NCBI GenBank assembly: GCA_035559435.1
Contig: DATMBC010000075.1
Span: forward strand, 1-63,692
Reading direction: 5' to 3'
DNA length: 63,692 nucleotides
From: a bacterium
Lineage (GTDB): Bacteria; Zixibacteria; MSB-5A5; WJJR01
Shown here: positions 8,062 through 16,926 of the stretch, in pieces
Numbering within the stretch: position 1 is the first letter of the stretch
How the letters are laid out: each line of letters begins with the position of its first letter
The notes under the pieces: model-generated
The model's input: only the letters and a program-made list of their open reading frames with translations
Told to the model about the DNA's origin: nothing
Database searches by the model: none
Program-made: the position numbers and the translations under genes

Positions 8062-9740
8062 TGCCTATGGCCAACGATACCGCCCATCCTCCGATCGCCG
8101 CGCCGGACACCGTGTCCGAGGTGGTCGTATTGCCACCCGCGACGATGGGTGTCGGTCCGGCGACCGAGGACAGCGTCGGACACCGTCCCAGCTTCCAGTG
8201 GGGCGCGCCGGCACGGCGGTCTTCACGCCGCACGACGGTCGGAATTGAGTACGACGGGCGTCGGCTGCTCGTGATCGGGGCCGCGATGCGCGGCGAGCGC
8301 GCGACGGCTATCAATCAGATCCTGCGCACCAGTTTCGACGAAGAACCCGGCGCGGAGCAACTGGCCGCGTGCCTGGGCGCCACAGTTGGACAACGACACC
8401 CCGACGTGCATCTAGTGCTGGCGACACCGCGCGCGGTGGTGCGCCACTTTCTGATTCCGCCGGTGGCCGCGCGCCGCCGGGAGAAGGCGGCGCTCTGGGA
8501 GGGGCAGAAGCTTATCCCGTTTCCGCTGCAGGACGGCCAGGCGCTCTTCGGCTTCCAATTCGTCTCGGCCGGCGACCGTGGGTGGATGGTCACGCTGGTG
8601 GCAGTGCCGACCGAGGATGTTCAGCCAATCCTGGCGGCGGTGGAGCAATTGCGTTGGACACTGCGAAGCGTCTCGGTGGCCGGGACGCAGTCGTTGGCGC
8701 CGTCGTCGTCGTCGCCCAACGAGGAGGTCGTCGCCGTCATTGCCTGGTCGCAGGAACGGGGATCGTTTGCGATTACCCACGGCGGCCAATTGGTATTCCA
8801 TTACGACCTGGGGCCGATGCCCGCCTTGCCGAGCGGGCTGGCACAGGGTGTTTCGGACAAATTCCTGCCCGCCTGGCAGCGCTGGATCGATTCAATCGGC
8901 GTCGCGGTGGGCGATGCGCTCGACTTTCACCTGAACATCAATGCCAGCATCCCGCCGACCAGTCTCTACATCTATGGTCTCCGCCCGGAGCTGGCGCCGC
9001 TGCTGTCCGAGTGGGAGTCGCGTTTCCCCGGGGGTGTGATCCTCGCCGATCCGCTGACGGGTTGGCGAGAGCCCTTACCCGATGGCGTGAGCGAATGGTT
9101 GTCGATGCATGGCGGTCTGGTGGCGCCGGTCCTCGGCGCGTTGAGTCGCCCGGTGGCGATCGACCTGACGCCGCGGCGGATCCGTCTGGCGCACGCGCAA
9201 CAGAAACGCGAGCGCATCGCGCGCAGCGCGTTTGTCCTGTGCGCACTGATCGGAATCGTCTGGGGCGGGTTCCTCTGGTCGGAGATCGCCGGCCACCGCA
9301 ACGTCACGCTACAGGTGCGGGCGGAGTTTGAGCAGTTGCAACGTTCGCCAGTCTCGAGCCGACTGGAGTACACGCTGGCGGGCATCGCGGCCAATCAGCG
9401 TATAGCGCAGACGCTCGAGCAACGCGGGGAACCCTGGATGCCCTGGGCCAAATCGGTGTTGGCGGTGCTGCCGCCGAACGCGGCGCTCCGGCGCTTTGAT
9501 CTGGCCTACCGCGACGACCGTCAGGCGGTGGTCGCCGAAGTGGATGGCACGTTGGCGCCCGGGACGGCGCCCTACGCGCTGACATACCGTGAGTGGTTTG
9601 ACCGCCTGCGCCCTCTGTGTGCCGCGCCGCCGCTTCTGGTCAGCGAAAAGCACATCGGGGTGGAGGGGGCCGAATCCTCGGCGTTTACCGTCGAACTGAT
9701 TATGCCGGCCGCACGCCGCGATCCGGGGGGCACGCGATGA
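8061..9740 (+). CDS. PilM/GspL-like assembly protein, fused to a PilN-like membrane part
   Basis: A protein of about 559 aa. The N-terminal half begins, after a variable stretch, with TTVGIEYDGRRLLVIGAAMR near residue 55, like the actin/ASKHA-fold entry of PilM and GspL. A single membrane helix (FVLCALIGIVWGGFLW) lies near residue 390 and is followed by a periplasmic PilN/GspL-like region with VTLQVRAEFEQLQ. It would connect the cytoplasmic ATPase and platform to the periplasmic PilO/P-like proteins. The ATG at 8061 overlaps the preceding stop (TGATG), indicating translational coupling; a TTG at 8058 is also in frame. Overall similarity is remote, so the assignment rests on layout and cluster position. 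Confidence 0.72.
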   Translation: MPMANDTAHPPIAAPDTVSEVVVLPPATMGVGPATEDSVGHRPSFQWGAPARRSSRRTTVGIEYDGRRLLVIGAAMRGERATAINQILRTSFDEEPGAEQLAACLGATVGQRHPDVHLVLATPRAVVRHFLIPPVAARRREKAALWEGQKLIPFPLQDGQALFGFQFVSAGDRGWMVTLVAVPTEDVQPILAAVEQLRWTLRSVSVAGTQSLAPSSSSPNEEVVAVIAWSQERGSFAITHGGQLVFHYDLGPMPALPSGLAQGVSDKFLPAWQRWIDSIGVAVGDALDFHLNINASIPPTSLYIYGLRPELAPLLSEWESRFPGGVILADPLTGWREPLPDGVSEWLSMHGGLVAPVLGALSRPVAIDLTPRRIRLAHAQQKRERIARSAFVLCALIGIVWGGFLWSEIAGHRNVTLQVRAEFEQLQRSPVSSRLEYTLAGIAANQRIAQTLEQRGEPWMPWAKSVLAVLPPNAALRRFDLAYRDDRQAVVAEVDGTLAPGTAPYALTYREWFDRLRPLCAAPPLLVSEKHIGVEGAESSAFTVELIMPAARRDPGGTR

Positions 9741-10309
9741 CGCACCGCCCTCGTTGGATTATCTGGACGGCCGGCACCGTGGTGTACTGTGCCGCCTGGG
9801 TTGCGCTGGTGTATCTGCCGCTCCGGCAGCATGAGCAGCGCGAGTCTGCCGAACGCGCCGACTGGCAGATCAAAGTCGAAGACATGCTGCGGCGACTGGA
9901 TGCCGTGCCCGCGGCGGTTGCGCGCCTCGACTCGTTGGAACGTGCGGTCGCGCTCGGCGCGGGCGTCTTGCCCACGGGGGATTCGCTGGATGCGTTCTTA
10001 TTGCAGTGGGCCGCGCTGGGCCTATCCCGCGGCATCGCGACCGTCAAGGTCGAACCGGAACTGGCCAGCATGATGGCGCTGAATCTGCCGTCAAACCGAT
10101 CGTCGTTCGAATTGGACACATTGCTGGTGAATCTTTCGGCCAGCGGGTCGTTTCACAGTATCGGCGGATGGCTGGACGAGATCGAAGCGCAGCCCGCCTT
10201 TCGCTTCTGGCGGACCGGACGTTGGGACGATGCGGAAGAGCCGGGGAACGTGCGGTTCTCCGGCATGGCCGCGATTCTGGTGGCGGTGCCGAAGGGGAGG
10301 GCTTCATGA
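9737..10309 (+). CDS. PilO/GspM-like inner-membrane assembly protein
   Basis: A 190-aa bitopic protein: a short basic N-terminus (MTHRPRWIIW), one membrane helix (TAGTVVYCAAWVALVYLPL) and a coiled-coil-prone stretch (RQHEQRESAERADWQIKVED) leading to a small ferredoxin-like periplasmic domain. The size and pattern of PilO/GspM, its position between the PilM-like and PilP-like genes, and the ATGA overlap with the gene before it support the call. It would form the periplasmic alignment scaffold. Primary sequence is weakly conserved in this family, so homology is inferred mostly from context. Confidence 0.7.
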   Translation: MTHRPRWIIWTAGTVVYCAAWVALVYLPLRQHEQRESAERADWQIKVEDMLRRLDAVPAAVARLDSLERAVALGAGVLPTGDSLDAFLLQWAALGLSRGIATVKVEPELASMMALNLPSNRSSFELDTLLVNLSASGSFHSIGGWLDEIEAQPAFRFWRTGRWDDAEEPGNVRFSGMAAILVAVPKGRAS

Positions 10310-10788
10310 GCGCCTCCCGGCGTCGACAGCTTTTGTTCGCGCTCCTGGTAGGGAGCGCCGTCTTCGGTCTGTACATGAAGCCATGGGAGCGGCGGCGTCC
10401 GACGGTCGGCTCCGTTGCGGATGAGTCCGCTCCGATGGCGACGAATGTAGCCACGATGACGCCGTCGACCGTTCCGGTGCTTGTGGCGGATGTGGGCTGG
10501 CCGGCACGCGATCCATTTGCGCAGCCCGGCGAGTTTCCGACGCGGCGCGACGATCGTCCGAAGGTCGCTGATCGGGCGTCCCTGCCGAGGCCGTCGTTGC
10601 GGCTGCAGGGAATCGTCGGTGTTGACGGAACACGATCCTGTGTGATTGGCGGCGAAGTTCACTGCGTCGGAACCACGGTGCAGGGATGGATGATCACGGA
10701 GATCGCCGCGGATGGAATCTGGTTGTCGCGGGCAGGGCAGCGGCTGTTTGTGCCGCTGAAGTCGTTCGAGCCGTCCGGGGGGAAATGA
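10306..10788 (+). CDS. PilP/GspC-like pilotin-type linker protein
   Basis: A 160-aa protein with a basic start (MSASRRRQ), one membrane helix (LLFALLVGSAVFGLYM), a proline-rich linker containing ARDPFAQPGEFPTRR, and a compact C-terminal domain: LRLQGIVGVDGTRSCVIGGE then GWMITEIAADGIWLSRAGQR. The DPF motif and the LQGIV...I.G pattern are typical of PilP/GspC homology regions that bind the secretin N-domains. It overlaps its upstream neighbour by ATGA and overlaps the secretin start, so it is translated with the secretin it would contact. Confidence 0.75.
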   Translation: MSASRRRQLLFALLVGSAVFGLYMKPWERRRPTVGSVADESAPMATNVATMTPSTVPVLVADVGWPARDPFAQPGEFPTRRDDRPKVADRASLPRPSLRLQGIVGVDGTRSCVIGGEVHCVGTTVQGWMITEIAADGIWLSRAGQRLFVPLKSFEPSGGK

Positions 10789-12074
10789 TGCATCGCCGAT
10801 TGCTGATTCTGATGTGGGCCGCCACAGTGGCGGGGAACGCCGCGATTGCCTGGTCGAAACCGGCCGCGCGCGATGTCTCGTTGCGCTTCTCATCAACGCC
10901 GGTCCCGGTGGTCCTGCGCGCGCTGGCCGAACAGGTCGGATTTGATCTGGTGGTCGGCCCGGGGATCGAGGCCGAGATCGATGTCGACCTCAACGGCGTG
11001 CCCTGGGAGACCGCGCTGGATGCGGTGGCCGCAAGCCATGGCCTCTCGTATCAATGGCGCGACGACGTGCTGGTGGTGCTGCCCGGCGGCGAAGGGAATG
11101 GATTCTTGACGCACCAAGTGGTGACGCTGCGCTATGCGAATCCACTGGCGGTCAAGACCGTGCTCGCGTCAGTCCTGCGCGCGCCGGCGAAGGTGGAACT
11201 GCTGCAGGCGGTGACCACCGGCACGACCGCCGCCACCGCCGCGCCTCCGCCCGTGCTGGTCGTCTCGGAATCGCCGCAGGCGATGCCGGCGCTGCTCGCA
11301 TTGATTGATTCGCTGGACGTCGAGCGCCCGCAGTTTGAAATCGAAGTGAAGTTCGTGGAGACGACGCTGGACGACAAGATGGATGTGGGGTTCAATTGGC
11401 CGACCCGTGTGTCGGCCACGCTCTCCAACCGCGACGCGTCGGGCACCGCCAGCGAGACCAACCAACTCCAGCCCGCCGCCGAGTATGACATCCCCGACGG
11501 CAAGATCTGGAAATTCGGCACGCTGAGCATCGATCAACTCACCGGCTTCCTCGACCTGCTCAAGCAGAACGGCAAGTCGAAACTGTTGTCCGACCCGCGC
11601 GTGACGGTGGTCGAGTCGGAGCGCGCGGTGATGCGGGTGGCCACCACCATTCCGGTGCAGACGTTGAACCGCTTCTCCGAGGGCGGCACCATCCAGGATA
11701 TCGTCAGTTTCCAGGATTTGGATGTCGGGATCACGCTGGCGGTAACGCCCCGGCTCAATGAGAACGGTCTGATGACCTTGGATGTCGAGCCGGTGGTCGA
11801 GGAGATCACCGGATTCACCGGGCCGGCGGATAATCAGCGGCCGATCACATCCAAACGGACCGTCCGCACCACCGTGCGGGTGAGAGACAATGAGACGGTG
11901 GTCATTGGCGGTCTGGTCCGTGAGAACGACATTTCCACCAAGAGCAAACTCTTCCTGCTGGGCGACCTGCCGCTCCTTGGCGGCCTGTTCACCCATTACA
12001 AGACACAGAAGCAAAAGACCGATCTGTTGATTTTCATCACGCCGCGTCTGATCACATCGATGGCCGCCAATTAG
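10785..12074 (+). CDS. gspD: Outer-membrane secretin (PilQ/GspD family)
   Basis: A 429-aa secretin forming the outer-membrane gate of the pilus/secretion machine. A signal peptide ([20 protein letters not shown]) is followed by a secretin/TonB short N-terminal domain ([20 protein letters not shown], about residues 32-100), an N1-like domain, and the C-terminal secretin core with [16 protein letters not shown] and the signature [17 protein letters not shown] near residue 370, ending in [13 protein letters not shown]. It is the last gene of the cluster and ends tail-to-tail, overlapping the GNAT gene by 4 nt. It is short for PilQ, having no AMIN domains. Confidence 0.9.
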   Translation: MMHRRLLILMWAATVAGNAAIAWSKPAARDVSLRFSSTPVPVVLRALAEQVGFDLVVGPGIEAEIDVDLNGVPWETALDAVAASHGLSYQWRDDVLVVLPGGEGNGFLTHQVVTLRYANPLAVKTVLASVLRAPAKVELLQAVTTGTTAATAAPPPVLVVSESPQAMPALLALIDSLDVERPQFEIEVKFVETTLDDKMDVGFNWPTRVSATLSNRDASGTASETNQLQPAAEYDIPDGKIWKFGTLSIDQLTGFLDLLKQNGKSKLLSDPRVTVVESERAVMRVATTIPVQTLNRFSEGGTIQDIVSFQDLDVGITLAVTPRLNENGLMTLDVEPVVEEITGFTGPADNQRPITSKRTVRTTVRVRDNETVVIGGLVRENDISTKSKLFLLGDLPLLGGLFTHYKTQKQKTDLLIFITPRLITSMAAN

Positions 12075-12550
12075 CGGACTGTCAGGTCCAACTCGAAAAA
12101 CATCGCCCCCGGCACCGGGTTTTCCCGGTAGGGGGCGATTTCGTTGAAGCCCAGCGCGCGATAGAGCCCGACCGCCGAGCGCATCACCGGCAACGTGTCC
12201 AGCCGCATGCGCTCGTAGGGGACATCGCGGGCATCGGCAATCACGCGTTCGGCCAATTGCCGTCCGATCCCCCGACCGCGAAAGGCATCGCGGACATAGA
12301 GGCGCTTCATTTCGCAGATGCCCGCTGCGAGACGGCGCAGGGCGACGCATCCGGCGACGTTCTCATCGACATGCGCCAGATACAGCCGTCCGGCCGGGGG
12401 AGCATAGCCGCCCGGAAGATCGCGCACTTCGGCGTCGAATCCCTGGAAACAGAGGTCGATGCCGAGCCAACCGGCGTACTCCAGGAACAGCTCCCTCACG
12501 GCCGGGATTGCGCGGGCATCATGCGCCGGGCGTATGGCGATGTCCGACAT
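12071..12550 (-). CDS. GNAT-family N-acetyltransferase
   Basis: A 159-aa acetyltransferase-fold protein. Motif A, the acetyl-CoA pyrophosphate loop, is [19 protein letters not shown] at about residues 90-108, followed by the C-terminal [19 protein letters not shown] strand-helix typical of small-molecule or N-terminal acetyltransferases. The substrate cannot be told. Its ATG overlaps the stop of the cyclase gene by one base (TGATG), so it is the last gene of a five-gene minus-strand operon. Confidence 0.85.
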   Translation of the reverse strand: MSDIAIRPAHDARAIPAVRELFLEYAGWLGIDLCFQGFDAEVRDLPGGYAPPAGRLYLAHVDENVAGCVALRRLAAGICEMKRLYVRDAFRGRGIGRQLAERVIADARDVPYERMRLDTLPVMRSAVGLYRALGFNEIAPYRENPVPGAMFFELDLTVR

Positions 12551-13170
12551 CAGTCGAGTGTCCTCAAGATCGCACGGACCGGCGAGGCATCCATGCCCGC
12601 CAGCTTCAGCGGCAAGGCGATGAGCTCGTAAACGCCGGGCGCGGCATCGGCCAAAGTCAGATTTTCCAGCACGCTTACGCCGCCGAGCGCGAGGGTTTTA
12701 TGCGCGTCCAGACCGTGCGATCCATGCGGATCCACAGAAGGCGTATCCAGGCCGACGAGAACAATCCCCCGGCGCACCAGCCACTCGGCGGCGGCGGGCG
12801 TCAGATACGCGTAATCCTCACGCCAGCGGTTGGGATCGCATGAGCCGGTGCGCAACAGCAACCGTGGGGGGATGTGTGCGGGCAGGCGATCCAGGTGCGT
12901 CTCAGAGATCGCGCGGGAGCCCGAACAATCGACCAGCAGCGCCTCGCCGATGAACGGCGACAGCTCGGCATCGACCGCGGGTCCGTCGGCGAGGAAGTGA
13001 CGCGGCGCATCGGCATGAGTTCCGGTGTGCAGACTCATGCTGACGCCGCCGACATTGCAATGATCGCCCCCTGCCATCTGCGCGATCCAGAAGGTCCGAA
13101 ACGGTGGGTCGCCGGGCCAGACGGCGATGCCCTCATGGAGTGTCTGGCTGATGTCAATGATCCGTGGCAT
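12550..13170 (-). CDS. Cyclase family protein (kynurenine formamidase-like)
   Basis: A 206-aa member of the cyclase/kynurenine formamidase family of metal-dependent hydrolases. It opens [20 protein letters not shown], contains the signature [12 protein letters not shown] near residue 47 with the metal-ligand histidines and aspartate, and has [12 protein letters not shown] near the C-terminus. KynB cleaves N-formylkynurenine, but related enzymes act on other amides or lactones, and no tryptophan-pathway gene is nearby. It follows the CxxC protein gene by 15 nt. Confidence 0.85.
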   Translation of the reverse strand: MPRIIDISQTLHEGIAVWPGDPPFRTFWIAQMAGGDHCNVGGVSMSLHTGTHADAPRHFLADGPAVDAELSPFIGEALLVDCSGSRAISETHLDRLPAHIPPRLLLRTGSCDPNRWREDYAYLTPAAAEWLVRRGIVLVGLDTPSVDPHGSHGLDAHKTLALGGVSVLENLTLADAAPGVYELIALPLKLAGMDASPVRAILRTLD

Positions 13171-13185
13171 GGCGCCGCCTTTGTG

Positions 13186-13410
13186 TCAGGGTGGGAGGGC
13201 GCTCGACTCGTTGCCGGATGATGGATCCGCTTCGGGTTCATACCCTCGGCAGGCGTTTACCGGCAGCAGCGGGTATTTCGGAAACTCCGATCGCGAGAAC
13301 GATAGCCGGCAAAGGACAAAGCGCCGGTTCCGGTCGTTGACCACCACACCGGCGTGACGGCAATGGCGGCAGAGTCCGGCTGACGGGGGGATGTCACGTT
13401 CATTCGGCAT
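13186..13410 (-). CDS. Small CxxC-containing protein of unknown function
   Basis: A 74-aa protein starting MPNERDIPPS. It carries CRHCRHAGVVVNDRNRRFVLC, a CxxC pair plus a third cysteine, then FPKYPLLPVNACRGYEP with a fourth. This spacing suggests a small zinc ribbon; I recognise the pattern from uncharacterised bacterial proteins but know no function. The ATG overlaps the end of the hemerythrin gene (GATGCCGAATGA), which decides the start; the longer frame reaching 13482 lies inside hemerythrin. Cotranscription with a hemerythrin and an SRPBCC protein hints at a redox or metal role, which is inference. Confidence 0.75.
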   Translation of the reverse strand: MPNERDIPPSAGLCRHCRHAGVVVNDRNRRFVLCRLSFSRSEFPKYPLLPVNACRGYEPEADPSSGNESSALPP

Positions 13411-13930
13411 CGTCTCCGCCCACACCGCTGATGTTGACCCGGCAGCCGTCGCCGCCGGGAATGACGACCGCCGCGGGGGCATTCTCCCAGAGGAAGCGTC
13501 CCAACTCTTCCATCTCCTCCGGTGTCAGCGCCGCTTCGATTCTGGGGAACAGCTCGCGCTCCTCGAACCGCACGTGCGTTTCCAGCAGATCGGTCAGTTG
13601 CGTCAACGGGGCCGCCAAATCAGCGCCGGCGGCCAACGCCGACTCCACATCGAGTATTCGCCGATGGAGCAGGACATGGTCGGTGAGCAGTCGCACCACC
13701 TGAGGGTCCTCGGAACTGGCGTGGAGGAGGTACCGTGGGAGCAGCCACTCTTCTTCGTGTCGGAAGTGGGGCAGTAGCGCCTCCGAACGGAAGAGGCTGA
13801 ACTCCCTGGCGATCTGTTCGAGCCGGGCGCGGTCGGCGCCGTCGCGGATATGTTTGCGCGTGAAGACCACGCTGGTCAAGGCGGCGTGATGATCCCAACT
13901 GAGCGGATGTAGATTCCTGTCGCGTTTCAT
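13400..13930 (-). CDS. Hemerythrin HHE-domain protein
   Basis: A 176-aa cytoplasmic protein with the HHE cation-binding pattern. LSWDHHAALT lies near residue 9, LPHFRHEEEWLLP near 55, LLTDHVLLHRRI near 83, and ETHVRFEERELFPRIE near 115. The histidine and glutamate ligands of a di-iron site are thus in place within a four-helix bundle. Such proteins bind O2 or NO or act in iron-sulphur repair. ATG at 13930 overlaps the SRPBCC stop by ATGA; the frame extending to 14041 is read-through of that gene. Confidence 0.88.
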   Translation of the reverse strand: MKRDRNLHPLSWDHHAALTSVVFTRKHIRDGADRARLEQIAREFSLFRSEALLPHFRHEEEWLLPRYLLHASSEDPQVVRLLTDHVLLHRRILDVESALAAGADLAAPLTQLTDLLETHVRFEERELFPRIEAALTPEEMEELGRFLWENAPAAVVIPGGDGCRVNISGVGGDDAE

Positions 13931-14349
13931 CGTGCGCCTCCCCATTGGCCGGCCGGGATCGCCTGGCGGCGCCGCATGAACCGTTCCAAGTCGCGCGCCA
14001 CCCCGCGACAGACCGGCGTCCGCCGGCGCCAGTGTCCGCACAGACTCAACCGCATAAGCTCACATACCCGCACACGGTTCCGGTGGGTCCACCGGCGAAG
14101 TGGCCCGTGCAGTTGCTCGTCGGTGAGCGCGCGCGGCGGGCCCCATTCGATGATACGAGAGGGCCAGTTTAGCGGCAAGCCGTGAACCTGCTGGCGGTAA
14201 CGCAGGATCGTCCCGACCGCCAGGGTCGGAATCGGGTCATTGAGCATGTGGAACCGCAGGAAGGCCGGGGTCGTGGCATCCAGATTGCGGCAATCGCTGA
14301 CATCAGCGAATTCTTGGTCCAACGGGCTGTCGAAAGTCTGCTCAGCCAC
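13927..14349 (-). CDS. SRPBCC (START-like) family protein
   Basis: A 140-aa protein with the SRPBCC cleft-fold pattern FLRFHMLNDPIPTLAVGTIL, RQQVHGLPLNWPSRIIEWGP, LHGPLRRWTHRNR and a closing ARDLERFMRRRQAI. Members of this subgroup are usually annotated as polyketide cyclase/dehydrase or cell-division-inhibitor-like, with no proven ligand. The GTG at 14347-14349 is preceded by GGGGAGGGC, deciding the start. It is the first gene of the operon that continues with hemerythrin, CxxC protein, cyclase and GNAT. Confidence 0.75.
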   Translation of the reverse strand: MAEQTFDSPLDQEFADVSDCRNLDATTPAFLRFHMLNDPIPTLAVGTILRYRQQVHGLPLNWPSRIIEWGPPRALTDEQLHGPLRRWTHRNRVRVCELMRLSLCGHWRRRTPVCRGVARDLERFMRRRQAIPAGQWGGAR

Positions 14350-14366
14350 GCCCTCCCCGAAGCCGG

Positions 14367-14383
14367 TACCCTCAGTCAGGGTA
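14367..14383. promoter_or_regulatory. Perfect inverted repeat upstream of the SRPBCC-hemerythrin operon (candidate operator)
   Basis: TACCCT-CAGTC-AGGGTA is a perfect 6-bp inverted repeat with a 5-nt spacer, 18-34 nt upstream of the GTG start. The position suits an operator, but no regulator is known and a short RNA hairpin is an alternative. Confidence 0.3.
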
Positions 14384-14418
14384 ACGAGCGGGGGCGAAAT
14401 AGAGGACTGAGTCAGTAA

Positions 14419-14474
14419 GATTTTGGCTTGCAGTTGCGGCGATGGGGCCGTATATTGAGTTTGGATTTTGGCTT
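14419..14474. repeat. 11-bp direct repeat GATTTTGGCTT in the divergent promoter region
   Basis: GATTTTGGCTT occurs at 14419-14429 and again at 14464-14474, 45 bp start to start (about four helical turns), in the gap between the SRPBCC operon and the plus-strand dockerin gene. An activator or repressor pair could bind here. It is an AT-rich island in GC-rich DNA. Further right, TTGACT at about 14493-14498 is a possible -35 element for the plus-strand gene. Confidence 0.35.
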
Positions 14475-14556
14475 ACCCGCCATTTGTCGGATTGACTGTC
14501 AACGCCGGCTTGTGCTGAATCAAGTAAGTACCTAGCAACGACAGGGAGATGGTGTC

Positions 14557-15231
14557 ATGAAAGCGCGCCGGTTCACTCTCGCTATGCTCGTGCTGATGTC
14601 CGTTACCGTCGCTTTGGCGGCGACGCCGGAGAAGCGTGGAGCCACCAGCACGCGTGTCGCCACGCCTTCGACCCGGACCCCAGGCTCGGATGTGGCCGTG
14701 CCGGAACCTGTCAAGCCGGTCGAAACGGACAACGGCGATGTGGCGCCCTTGTCGGAGCCGATCGAGACGGCGGCGCCGGTTCCCGCCGGAGCGGCGGCGG
14801 CGGTCAATATGGACTGGTATTCGATTAACAACGGCGGCGCCATCGAAGTGTCCAGTGGGAATATCAAGATGGGGTTGTCGGTTGGACAGAATGCCGTGGG
14901 TGAGGTGTCAGCCGGCAACATCAAGATGGGCTTGGGCTTCTGGTATGGCGCCGCGGGCGGCGCCGCCCCCAGCTGTGCCTGCGATTGTTTTGCCGATCCG
15001 GAGTGCGACGGTGTGACCAACATCTTCGATGTCACACACCTCGTCAATGTGGCGTTTCGCAATGGGGCCGATATCCCTGAACCTAATGTCCTCTGCCCGG
15101 TGGAGAACACCACCGACGTTGACTGCAACGGCGTGACCGACGTCTTCGACGTGACGCACATGGTCAACGTGGCGTTCCGCGGCGGCGACCCGTCCGTCGA
15201 ATTCTGCGATCCTTGCGCTCCCAATCTATGA
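14557..15231 (+). CDS. Secreted protein with two dockerin-like repeats
   Basis: A 224-aa exported protein. A signal peptide (MKARRFTLAMLVLMSVTVAL, cleaved near ALAA) is followed by a low-complexity T/P/E stretch. A short beta-like module (about 85-130) in which SGNIKM and SAGNIKM recur precedes GLGFWYG. Two C-terminal dockerin-like units follow: PECDGVTNIFDVTHLVNVAF and VDCNGVTDVFDVTHMVNVAF, closing CDPC. These resemble EF-hand-type dockerin halves with Asp/Asn ligands. No enzymatic domain is visible, so it may be a structural or anchoring protein. It overlaps the next gene by ATGA. Confidence 0.82.
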   Translation: MKARRFTLAMLVLMSVTVALAATPEKRGATSTRVATPSTRTPGSDVAVPEPVKPVETDNGDVAPLSEPIETAAPVPAGAAAAVNMDWYSINNGGAIEVSSGNIKMGLSVGQNAVGEVSAGNIKMGLGFWYGAAGGAAPSCACDCFADPECDGVTNIFDVTHLVNVAFRNGADIPEPNVLCPVENTTDVDCNGVTDVFDVTHMVNVAFRGGDPSVEFCDPCAPNL

Positions 15232-16850
15232 TTGCCACGCTGCAGGAGTTGATTGTCATCGCCCGGAGTTGTTGTCCGGGCGATGTTATTTGGGGGGCGG
15301 TGCGCACGCTCGCGCTCTTGTGCGTCCTTGTGCTTTCCCCTGTCGTTGATATCCGCGCCGCGGTCGATTACGTGTGGTGCGGAGCGGTCACGCCGACAAC
15401 GGCGCGTATAAAGGCCAAGGCGCAAGCCGAGGGAGCCGTGGCGCGGGCGGTGTACGCCACCGATTCGGCTCTGGGGAGTCCGGTCTACTCGTTGCCCGAT
15501 ACTGCCGCGGATGCCGTCAATCATGGGGTGGTCGAACTTTCGCTCTCCGGGTTGGCGCCCTCGACGAGGTATTTCTATGCGATCGAAATCGATGGCGCCG
15601 TCGATACGCTGAAGCGGGGGGAATTCACCACGATGCCGCCCGACGGCGCGGCCATCTTCACGATCGCTCTTGGTTCCTGCGCCTCGACCGGTTCGAATCA
15701 TGCCGTGTTCCAGACCATCCGCGGCCACCGGCCGCTTCTGTTTCTGCACACCGGCGACTTTCACTACCAGAACATTGCTGTCAACGACGCCTCCCTTTTC
15801 CGCGCGGCCTATGCGACCGTGCTGGCCGCGCCGAATCAGTCGGCGCTCTATCGCAGCACGGCGATCGACTATATCTGGGACGATCACGACTATGGCCCCA
15901 ACAACAGCGATTCGACCGCGCCGGGACGGTCGGCATCGCGGCTGACCTACCAGGAACAGGTGCCCCACTATCCGTTGCCGGCCGGAGGCGGCGATGTGCC
16001 GATTTATCACACCTTCGCCATCGGACGCGCCCTGTTCATCGTGACTGATTCACGATCGGAGCGCAGCCCGGCTTCAGCGGTCGATGACGCCAGCAAGACC
16101 ATGCTCGGTGCGACCCAGAAGGCCTGGTTCAAGCAGACGCTGCTGGATGCCCAGGGTGTCTATCCACTCAAAGTCTGGGTCAATACGTTGCCGTGGATCG
16201 GCCTCACCGGTGATGACGGGTGGCACCTGTACACCAACGAACGGCGTGAGATCTCCGACTTTATCAAGGACAACAGGATCACCGGCCTGTGCATGCTCTC
16301 CGGTGATGCCCACATGCTGGCGATTGATGATGGCACAAATAGTGACTATGCCACCGGCGGCGGGGCTGGGTTTCCCGTCTTCCACGCCGCGGCGCTCGAC
16401 CGAACCGGGAGTATCAAGGGCGGCCCCTACAGCGAGGGGGCCTATCCCGGCGCCGGGCAATACGGACTCATGACTGTCATCGACTCGGGTGGTTCCGAAA
16501 TCCGAGTGGTCTGGAGTGGCCGGACGGCCGCCGACGTTCAGCGCGTCGGTCATTCGTTCACCGTCCCGGCCGAACCGCTGCCCTGCGATTGCGCCCGTCA
16601 TGGCGACGTGGCTGGAGACGACGGCGTGGCGACTGTGTTCGATCTGGTCAGTCTGATTGACCATGTCTTCCGGGGCGCCGCCGCGCCGGTCCGCGACCTG
16701 GTCTGCCCGCATCTGCACCGCGGCGACCTCAATTGCGATGCCGCCGCCGATGTTGTGGATGTCGTGTTGATGGTGCAGCGCGCTTTTCGCGGCGGGATGG
16801 AACTCTGCGCCCCGTGCGACTGCCCGCCCTACCCGGCGATCTGTCCGTAG
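15228..16850 (+). CDS. PhoD-like metallophosphatase with C-terminal dockerin-like repeats
   Basis: A 540-aa exported enzyme. After a signal-like N-terminus comes an N-terminal fibronectin-like domain (YVWCGAVTPTTARIKAKA), as in PhoD. The metallophosphatase core has ALGSCASTGSNHAVFQTI, FLHTGDFHY, YIWDDHDYGPNNSD and CMLSGDAHMLAIDDG, the Asp/His clusters that bind metals. PhoD enzymes cleave phosphomono- and diesters. The last about 90 residues are two dockerin-like units, one in a CDCARHGDVAGDDGVATVFD context and one with DLNCDAAADVVDVVLMVQ. The ATG at 15228 overlaps the previous stop; an ATG at 15213 is in frame. The two dockerin proteins are thus made together. Confidence 0.87.
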   Translation: MIATLQELIVIARSCCPGDVIWGAVRTLALLCVLVLSPVVDIRAAVDYVWCGAVTPTTARIKAKAQAEGAVARAVYATDSALGSPVYSLPDTAADAVNHGVVELSLSGLAPSTRYFYAIEIDGAVDTLKRGEFTTMPPDGAAIFTIALGSCASTGSNHAVFQTIRGHRPLLFLHTGDFHYQNIAVNDASLFRAAYATVLAAPNQSALYRSTAIDYIWDDHDYGPNNSDSTAPGRSASRLTYQEQVPHYPLPAGGGDVPIYHTFAIGRALFIVTDSRSERSPASAVDDASKTMLGATQKAWFKQTLLDAQGVYPLKVWVNTLPWIGLTGDDGWHLYTNERREISDFIKDNRITGLCMLSGDAHMLAIDDGTNSDYATGGGAGFPVFHAAALDRTGSIKGGPYSEGAYPGAGQYGLMTVIDSGGSEIRVVWSGRTAADVQRVGHSFTVPAEPLPCDCARHGDVAGDDGVATVFDLVSLIDHVFRGAAAPVRDLVCPHLHRGDLNCDAAADVVDVVLMVQRAFRGGMELCAPCDCPPYPAICP

Positions 16851-16926
16851 TCCGCCGCCGTCCCACAATACCGCTTGGCCGCAAGTCCGCGATGTGCGAT
16901 AGTATCGGCCGGGATTCATCCGGCGC

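Noticed and set aside
13927-14100. Suspected frameshift in the C-terminal part of the SRPBCC gene
   Set aside because: The C-terminal residues diverge from the family in the middle but ARDLERFMRRRQAI returns in the same frame, and the other frames meet stops, so the reading frame is continuous.
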